Below, in pieces: positions 55,542 to 64,000 of a stretch of 64,000 bases of DNA. The notes beneath the pieces were generated by a model. That model worked only from the letters and a program-made list of their open reading frames with translations, was not told the origin of the DNA and made no database searches. Each line of letters begins with the position of its first letter. Positions within the stretch are counted from its first letter, which is position 1. The stretch comes from Tanypteryx hageni (lineage: Eukaryota; Arthropoda; Insecta; Odonata; Petaluridae), in contig CM054112.1 in the NCBI GenBank assembly GCA_028673005.1, forward strand, positions 23,487,624 to 23,551,623. The letters run 5' to 3'. The translations under genes were made by a program, and so were the position numbers.

Positions 55542-58500
55542 GCAAACAAATTAAGTTAATTTTACAATAATTATATCTTTTCGGACCAAAGCCGCACGAT
55601 CCGTTTAATTAGAATTGGTATATAAAAAAACTATTTTTTCGACGCTTAATTAACAGTAATTCCAACTTAAAGGTGCATTATGAATGATTTTTTTGAGAAA
55701 AAAAGGAATTCTCTCAGAGAATATTTCCGTTCATTTGTCATAATAATCGCCGTTTATGTGATCACTCTAGGCGGTAATAGATCAAATGAAGAAAGACAAA
55801 CTACAAGTTAGCAGGATTCTAGCACATATTTTCTTATAAATAAACTAAAATTGGTGCGTGTTAATTAATATTTCCAAAAACAACAAATTAAAAACCTTTA
55901 TAAGAATGCTTATGACGGTCTTGAGGTTCATTTCGTAGTTTCAAAATAATAACCAATGAAAATAATAAATAATAATCGGATCACAAAGACCAAGTTCCGG
56001 TTTCTGCTATTTTTACTTTAAAATTACTAATTAGGCCCTCGTTAAACGCAGTAACATTTTAGATAGAACATTAGCAACTGGCAGGGCACGTAAGTTTTGC
56101 AACTGGGCCGGATCCTTATTTTCAGAGGATTTATTTTCATTTATTTTGATATGCGTCACTGAAATGATTTGTTGATTCCACGATAGATAACCGCGTAATT
56201 AATGCCCCAAAATCGCTTTGTATCATTTATGAATATTTTGCTTGATTCTAACTTCCGCACAAGTTTCGATTGTGCAACGTGTCGCGTTTATGACGAGCCG
56301 AGATTTAATTTTTGTGTAACACAAGACGCACATGCTATTAATATAGTGTAGGTAATTAAACCCTAAAAAAGGAGCTACACGGCGCCAAAAATATGTAGGA
56401 TAAATTATTGTGTACGTTTACGAGCGTTTCGTTGATAAGATGATATTGATTCTAAACAGTTTCTTCTTAAAATAGGCAAGTAAATAGCAATGGAGTACAA
56501 GGCCGACTAGGAACTTGAAATACTTCTAATTGTTAATACCAATACCTTATTAACATGTCTAAAGAAGGTTATTTTGTAAATCACAACTTAGTCATCAATT
56601 TGTTAGTCTATGGATCCAGAACTTCAATAATAATGAGGTTATACTGAACATTAAAAAAATAATAAGAACAATAAACCAAAATGTATTGTGAAAAAATTCT
56701 TTAGATTCCTTCCATAACCAATGCCCATATTATACAAATTTCATATGCACTAAACTTCGGGAAATCTGCCGGAAAATGTTTCTTTTGATTTTCCTCTTTC
56801 TTTCCTTCTAATTAGCGAGTATATATCTCTGAGTGACTTTTTATGTCGTACCTCAGAAACGTTATCTCGGTAGTCTTCTTAATGAGGTTCAATTTTTATG
56901 AAGTTTCTCAATAACGCTCCTTTCTCTATTCTCCATTTATGCTACTTTCATCGGTTGCTATTCTTTTGCGTTCAGCTAATTCGATTATTTGTGTAAGATA
57001 GTAGACAATAAACAATTTGAAAGGAAACTATCTCTAAAGTTATTTTTAACCATTATAACCTCTAATTTCCGCAAACGTATAGTCTCTTTGTGTGTATATG
57101 TTGTAATCAATGTAGCAAACTCTTTAAGCTATAAAATAATCAACAATTATCCCGATCCCGATGTTGTATAAACCCTTCCTGGAACTGCCAAATACTTAAA
57201 ATTACTTCCGCATAAATTGCTTTCTCTCTCTCTCTAATTTATACAAACCGAAGAGAAGATTTGAAATTTTCCTTAAAAAATATAATTTTTTTGCAACAAA
57301 TCGATAAATGAACGAATTTAATAAGTGATGAAATCTACTGTATAGAAAGGATTAGTATGTTTTTCGCCTGTGCTCTCTAGCTCTATTTCTTGAATTGATT
57401 TCTATTTTTTATAATTTTCTTGCGTATTTGCTTAGATGCGATTTCTATGTTTTAACAATCCGGTACATTTCCGCAAAGATTAAATTAAAATAAATCATTT
57501 TTTCATCTTTGCGCACACGGTTGGGAAATTTAAAATAAATGTAGGTAAAAGATCGAAACAAACGAATTCTGGAAGAATAAACACATTCGGAGCCGGTTTT
57601 AGGCGCGGGCGACGGCCTATGTCGGCTCGACATGAATGGTGGATCTTTCGGCCGCCGTAGTACCGATAAAGCGAAATTGTGCAGGAACAAAATTTTGTCC
57701 CCTTTTCAAAATATTCGATTATTTGAAAGGAATCAACAAATTAAATACAATATTACTATTTTTATTCTGTTCTGCAATACTCGGCTTATTAAAACATCCA
57801 TAAATGGAAGAAGATATTATTTTAAATGCCAATTCGCAAATGACACTAAAATCTGATTATAAAATTCGAATATTAAAAATGAATCCACAAAGAAGATGTA
57901 TTATTTTATTTAATCTGTAAATGGTGACAGTGAAATTTGTTTTTATAACCAAATTATTTCGTTTCGGCTCTGAAATAAATAACATAACCTATTTGTTGAT
58001 CATTTTGAATCATCCAGAATCATCAGTATGAATTTTCTCTACCCCTAAAATTAAGGGAGAGTTTATCCAGGGTCCCATATGTGTTTAAAACGGCCATGTG
58101 TATAATATATATTCTAAATCATGAAGTTACTCATTGAGTTGGCTATAATTGGCATTTTAAGTAACAAATTGAAGGGTAATAAAATAAATACATATAAAAA
58201 GAAATAAAAAAGCTGTAAGAATAAATACCTGAACTAAAATACACAAATATTGAAATTTATTAATATAGATGCAGGGAAACTGTTTCAGTTAAAAATATAA
58301 ATATTTAATTTAATAAACCGCTGATATGCAAACTTGTTTTCAGTCTGAAGTTTGTATTTATAAGCGAACAAAATCGTGAACTCCAGCTCAATGGCGTCTA
58401 TTTGAAAACTTGTCGTTACTTAAGATTTCCACTTTGACTGCAATCTCAAAATGGTGACTTGATGTGAGAAGCGTATCTCTAAAATAATCGCTCATTAAAG

Positions 58501-58610
58501 GGTTAAGGACTGATGTTTGGCATACAAAAAAACCAACTCAGACCAGGTTAAAACAACATTGTTGTTTTCACTATTCCTCTCACAGAGAGCAATTCTACTG
58601 GGTGAGCAAC
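55542..58610. other. No gene recognised; one GC-rich hAT-like phrase
   Basis: AT-rich. GGAGCCGGTTTTAGGCGCGG at 57590-57609 followed by GCGACGGCC recalls hAT-type subterminal repeats, but no tip, partner or duplication was found. Confidence 0.35.
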
Positions 58611-58619
58611 GGCCATAGT

Positions 58620-58850
58620 ACGGTCTTTTATATGTTATTACTCAATGTCTCTCCGTCTGTCAGCTATCCTTCCCCCATTTATCTATTGAACAGTTTGTCA
58701 TAGAGAAATTTAAACGCATTTTGTTTCTGCCGACTAGGAAGCTCTAGGAAAACTATTTTCGGTTACAGAAATATCTCAAGTTCGACTCCAGAAGATGATT
58801 ATATTTTCCTATAAGTTTACACGGGATTTTCGATTTCTCTAGGCACAATA
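58620..58850 (+). repeat. Dispersed repeat with CTGTC-GTC phrase, copy 2
   Basis: Aligns in order, with divergence, to 44490-44720, including AAGTTCGACTCCAG (near a B box) and ACACGGGATTTTCGATTTCT. Confidence 0.45.
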
Positions 58851-58859
58851 TTTCTTTCC

Positions 58860-61380
58860 TTCATTCATTAAAATACGTAAATTTGGACCAATTTTATCCG
58901 TTTTTGCTTTATTCGACGACTAAAACTATAAATTATCTTATTCTTGCAATCCATAGGTGTTAGACGGAAGAATTTACCAGAAATACGCATTTATTTTTGA
59001 AATTTTATTGCTTTTTAGGCGCGTTTAGCTTTCAGCGTAAGCGCCTTAGCGTCCGTCCGTCCGTCCGCTGATCCTCATGTTCGTTCTCGGTTTCTACTGA
59101 ACGGATTTTCATGAAATTTCATATTAAGGACTTGCAATCAAAGACAATAAGAAAATCACAAAAATAAATCACGTAAAACCAACAAGAGTGCCACTTTACT
59201 GGTGACAAAAAATGAACTTTCCGTTATATATCGTAAATATTTCGTCAAATTAAAATAGTTTTCAAAAAACCTTGCAGAACTAGTAACTATTTCTTCTTCT
59301 TCTTACATTTTTATCGTAGGAGTAGCAGTTATCAAGAAAATTGGACAAGAATGTCGTAAATCGGTTTGAACTTAGAAAGATTAATGCATAGCTACTTAAT
59401 TGTTGTCAACATAATTAATCTCATTGGTTACTAAAGTAAATAAGATCTGCTATAAATACAAAATACATTCAATTCCTTACGCGTACATGAAAAAATTTTG
59501 TAAACGGAAGGAAATGGATAATCTACGGGGAAGAAAAGAACATAAACGTAAATATTACAACTACGGAACTCAAGTGAGGTGTTTTAAATAATTTTCGATT
59601 GTTCGGTTGATTAAAACTCATTAGATAAATAACTAAATATAAATTGAATATTTCCCTAGAATAATTTCTGACATTGTTTTGCAGTATTTAGTCATTAAAA
59701 TTACATAATATGTTAATTGATAAACTCACTAAGGGGGGAGGAGAAATTTTTAATAGATAAAGGTACAGTCGGATGTTTTGCTGTTTTATGGTGTGTTCGG
59801 TCAAATTATATCGTATAGTTTCAAATACTCCATCACACAAAACGTGCGTATTTGTGACACACTTCCTAACTTGTTTTGTATTCTTTCCGGAAGTTACCAA
59901 GACGACCCGCATTGTTGCCTCAGATTCAATTATCGTCTATTAAGCCTTCAAACAGACGAAAGAATTGCGTTATTTGCTTCGCGCTTTTTATGAAGCATCG
60001 AAATTATTTTTGTATCAATGTCAAGCTTAACAGATTGTAACGTTGATAACTGCAGATAATCATTATTTGGTAAACTGCGTGTGGAATGTGGACGTTTTTA
60101 ACGATCGACTAAAAGAAAAAATCTTTTTCCTTTATTTCAATACAGGAATATTACCTTTTCTTAATGCAGAAGCAATTAAAATTGCACATATAAAACATAC
60201 AAGCAAACATCACATTCAATATGTCAGTTGTGTAATTTAATAAGGAGAATATGGTCAATTAATAATAAATGAAAATAACACATTGTGAAACCAAAAAAAT
60301 TTCTTTTGGTAATTATTTATTGGTAAAAAATGAAATAAATGGTCGAATTAATTGTAAATGAAAAAATTGCATATATTTCAATAAATAAAAAAAATGTTCA
60401 AGCATTAATGACAGAAAATTTTGAAAATAATTGCTGTGTATCATCTTTTTTCCTGTGTAAGATGACTTGTAAACATGCAGATTTCTGACTGACTTCGCAA
60501 AGTTTTTGTGGGCACCACTAGTAATTATTATTTTTCTTCGGTGAGGTTAGTTACAGACGAAGAAACTCTGATTATTTTACCTTGAAATAGGAAAACCGTT
60601 ACGAATAATATGAAGAGAAAAAATACTGCGAATTGATGTTTCTGCGATAAGGAGTGTGCTCCCCGCAGAGTGCTACATACGACAATGCGGCCCACAAACG
60701 TTTTCTATTTGGGGACATACGGCTAACGACGCCTGCAATTTTTTTCACACATTTATTTCCAAAAATAATTTCACAAGATTACCCGCAGTCCTACAACGAA
60801 ATACGAGTATATTTTCTCCTTCGGACAGATTGAAATAATACTAAAATGGCCTTACAAGCGATTCTTCTCAGCGGAGCGAATGTGGAATAAAATGTTTCAG
60901 TTTTGTGTGATGAAACCAGATTGTCCATATGCAGTTATTGAGTTCATCCTATGTTGTTCCCCTCTCTTGTTACTCTCCTGCATCAACTTCCTTCTTTTTT
61001 CCAATTTTAGTGCCCGATAAAGTGTTGTTATAACAGAAATCGCACAGCATTGTTAATCATGATCAATGGATTCAGACTGAATGTTTACCATCAAAACCGT
61101 ACTTTTTCCATTGAACTACTTGACTAATAAATTCCAAGCAGTCGATTTTCAGCTCAGTTATCTCATGAAATAATATATCATTCCCCACTAAACTTAGAAA
61201 AAATACCTCATTTTGTATATCCTCTGAGGAGCAAATTAATTATTTTTATCGTCAAAATAGAGCTGCCGAAAGTCTTTAGTAATAACTATAGTTCGGAATA
61301 GTTTTAAAAAATGTTCTTATAAATGTAAATAATGTGTGTAAATCATTAATTCAGTTAAAAGCAAAGAATTCAATAAAAAT
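58860..61380. other. No gene recognised
   Basis: AT-rich. Near 59048-59130, (GTCC)4 and CTGAACGGATTTTCATGAAA resemble parts of dispersed insect repeats. No coding supported. Confidence 0.4.
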
Positions 61381-61384
61381 AATT

Positions 61385-61455
61385 AGCCAGGCCTTCATTA
61401 TTTATGATAGGATTTGAACCACGATTAATTTTACTTTTAATTCAGATATTACCCT
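61385..61455 (-). repeat. Degenerate tRNA-like (SINE head?) sequence
   Basis: The minus strand has TTAGCAGAGTAGGAGGG and, further on, GTGGTTCAAATCC, a B-box match. Flanks do not form an acceptor stem, so it is at best a SINE or tRNA fossil. Confidence 0.3.
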
Positions 61456-61459
61456 CCTA

Positions 61460-63205
61460 CTCTGCTAAGACAGATAATATTATATAGATCAGTAAAAAAT
61501 ACTTAAATAAAATAAACCCAATTGAAAAAGCAATCATTGAAAAGTAGTTCTTACAGCTTTCTTTCAAAAATGCGATGTATAAAACTTCGTAAGATTATTG
61601 CTTGGAATTCGGTGAGGATTACGTTTATTTTCGTTTCATAACTTCATCAACAATTCGAAAAGATATTTCATAAATTTAATGATAAGGTGATCAAAACTGC
61701 TTTTGGGCGTGACAAAAATAATGAAGTTAACACAAGAAAACTGGAATAGCTACGACGTACTAAATATTAACCGAAAGGTTTAAAAAAATTATCAAAGAGC
61801 GATTTATCGCTATTCTTAACGTGGAAACTCGAAAACTTATTTCAATATATTTGGGTACCAAGTACTTATTTCATTTGAAATTGCCTGTGGTTCATGAGTG
61901 AATAATGAAAAAATTAAGTAAGTTTAATCCCATATTTGTTGAATTTGAAACTTTCTTCGACTTTTCTCATCTCAGTCAAAGCATACATTCTGCGTTAAAA
62001 ATCCATCAAAATGAGAAGCGTTTATTTCACAAAATTATTCATAGATTACGGCCATCGGAGCAGAGGTTGTCCATCTGCATGAAATACCTTTTTGACGTAG
62101 AGATCGGTTAATTTTATAAATCCGAAGATTAGCAAAAAGCAGTCCTGAGCCAGAATATTTTATCGAAAATCCAGGTGACTTCAGCTCAAATCCGATGGGG
62201 TGGCGACAATAAAAGTAAATAATTGTTTCATTACCCTTATGCACGATGACTTCTCATTTAATCCATGTTAACGTGACATGGTGCAATTGCCTAATCACTC
62301 GCACATAATGATAAATGTTAATCTCACTCTGAAACATGAACAAAATATCGAGGAAAATTGAAAAGCTCTTTCTCCAATAGCGATGATAAGATTAGAAAAA
62401 AACGTATGCGCATTTTGGCTATAAAGCAGCCGCCATCAATGGCGATTATCCGATGGCAGACATAATAATACAGTGTCGGTAAATGACGGCCAATTTGCAG
62501 CGTAAATGCGCTTATGGTTTTCACACCTTTTCTATGGTTATTGGAGGAAGTTTTTCAATTATGATTCCAGTCATAAATTCAGTTCGATAATTCTTTCTCG
62601 AAAAATCTCGTTATTTATGTAAATACCTCTGATCTTTTGTGTGACTGCACTACGACTACACAAGTAACCGAGAATGAAACTTTGCGAAATACGAAGCCAA
62701 TTAGAAGTAAAAAATGAAATCAATGTGATTTACTTCTGAAGAATAAACTTTAAAAATTTTCAAAACACTAATTAAAACCATGACAAAAGGAGGTTGGATA
62801 AAAGTTTGTGCGACGGTCTTCTATTTTTAAAATGCTTTTTTCATTATAGTTTTCAAATTAAGAGCCATTCTTTACGGCAAAGACGAAACTGCCGTGTCCG
62901 TAAGAAAACATATATCCAGGTTGCTAGAATAAAAATAAAGCAGTGAATTTATCTTGGCAAACATAGAAACTATTTGATTAAATTATGAGAGATTTATTTG
63001 CCATTTTTTGGTGTCATAATCTATAGTTTCTCTAAGAAACGGTAAGCATTGATTGTTAATTTCATGTGAACTTCCATTTTGGCCTACCTTACGAAGTACC
63101 TAAAATGATTTTGTCAAAATTATAGAAGATATATCTCGATTTCACTTCCTTAAAACTTATTACAACTTAACTGTACGAGCCTTTACTTGATGGTACTCCA
63201 TATTT
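61460..63205. other. No gene recognised
   Basis: AT-rich with short, unconserved-looking ORFs only. Confidence 0.4.
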
Positions 63206-63212
63206 TAAAAAA

Positions 63213-63345
63213 CACGACAAAAATAACTTTTACAATACCACAATTTAATTTACAAATCATCCTGATGATGACGCGAAGTATCGAAACTCGGGTCGTGAAT
63301 CTTTTAAATTAAATTTGTGGTATTGTAAAAGTTATTATTATCGTG
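63213..63345. repeat. Long inverted repeat around a CTGATGA…GAAAC core
   Basis: Arms 63213-63252 and 63305-63345 are inverted copies over about 40 bases with two mismatches and one indel; the inner AATAACTTTTACAATACCAC block is perfect. The 52-base loop contains CCTGATGATGACGCGAAGTA followed by TCGAAACTCGGGTC, with the CTGATGA and GAAAC phrases of hammerhead-type Penelope terminal motifs. Confidence 0.7.
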
Positions 63346-64000
63346 TGTTTACTACAACTTATTTAATCTGTTCCTTTGCCGAATTTTCCTCAGATATCTG
63401 CAGACATTTTTGGAGTTCCTAAGTTGTATATATTATCTGTTGCACTAGAATATAAGATTTTTAATAACTGCTAGTATTTAAGATTTTTGCCTATATGAAT
63501 GCAACACTAGTTACCCTGGCTCAAATATTAATAAAACATTTTAGTTTTTGAATAAAATCCTATGTGCACTTTTGAAAATTCTAAAATTTTCAGAAATTAT
63601 AAGGGGGAGATTGATATTAAAAAAGCCTTTAAGACAGGTGATTGCTTAGTTGTATTCTGATGCTAGACCGATTGTAAGCTATCCTCAGAATTGCGGTATC
63701 GGAGCGGAGTTTGTAGGGTTCTAAGGAAAAAAATATAAATTCTAATTCCTATCACAGAATTTAATAATCGAATGCATTTCCTTTAATTTCTAGTAAGCGA
63801 TAGCGTTTTTGGTGTTTTAAATCGCATATTATTGGAGTGTTTCCCTGGAAATGATTATTACCGAAGAGTGCAAAAATGGGTAATATTCCACTCCACTACA
63901 TCTCAGCCATTGACCGCAGATTCGGGTGCATTTTATGGTACTTATGACGTAAACTAATGGAGTAAATAGAAAGTAGGTAAGTCCCTGCTATTGCAAATTT
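63346..64000. other. No gene recognised
   Basis: AT-rich to the window edge; no motifs or ORFs of interest. Confidence 0.4.

Noticed and set aside
57590..57660. GC-rich GGAGCCGG…GGCGCGGGCGACGG phrase as a hAT element
   Set aside because: Only a resemblance; no tip, partner end or duplication.
1..64000. CRISPR arrays, operons, bacterial promoters
   Set aside because: Composition, microsatellites and LINE/DNA-transposon content are eukaryotic; no direct-repeat/spacer array seen.

Overview
This is eukaryotic, AT-rich, repeat-dominated DNA, almost certainly from an arthropod nuclear genome. The LINE, hAT, piggyBac, pogo and Penelope families seen here are typical of arthropods, and the CR1 3' UTR resembles repeats I associate with orthopteroid insects (recall only, low confidence). 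I found no convincing host protein-coding gene, no rRNA, no intact tRNA and no CRISPR array. Essentially everything recognisable is a transposable element (TE), mostly broken and nested.

Layout. (1) 146-8447 is one hAT DNA transposon, bounded by matching termini and an 8-bp target duplication. Its decayed transposase lies at 4235-6122. A CR1-like LINE (about 222-3700, minus) and an internally deleted piggyBac (6991-8120, TTAA on both sides) have inserted into it. (2) 8456-20300 is mainly unassigned AT-rich DNA with fossils: a Penelope-like RT start, hAT-type ends, a buried pogo/Tigger fragment and dispersed repeats. (3) 20400-22080 is a decayed LINE of the CR1/L2 group. (4) 22800-28505 holds two head-to-head RTE LINEs among (TA)n arrays: RTE-A (full length, minus, two nonsense codons) and RTE-B (5'-truncated, plus, open RT frame). 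(5) 28506-49760 is sparse, with LINE fragments, scrambled RTE pieces, Penelope-type inverted repeats and a psq/CENP-B ORF of the pogo class. (6) 50275-55541 is a decayed piggyBac split by a nearly intact RTE-C. (7) 55542-64000 has little beyond dispersed repeats and one striking 40-bp-arm inverted repeat.

How the parts relate. RTE-B and RTE-C are close copies, suggesting recent activity; RTE-A is a diverged relative. The most informative signals are RNA structures in these RTEs. A 3'-terminal hairpin keeps its CUGUC/GACAG stem while its tetraloop changes between UACG, UUCG and GCAA. A 5'-UTR hairpin keeps an identical 8-nt loop (GGCAGCAG) while its 8-bp stem is replaced by a different but fully paired stem. 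RTE-C also carries a tRNA-like module with good A and B boxes at its 5' end, inside a candidate target duplication. Together these suggest a LINE whose 3' hairpin is the reverse-transcriptase recognition site and whose 5' leader is structured, possibly Pol III-driven; that reading is inference.
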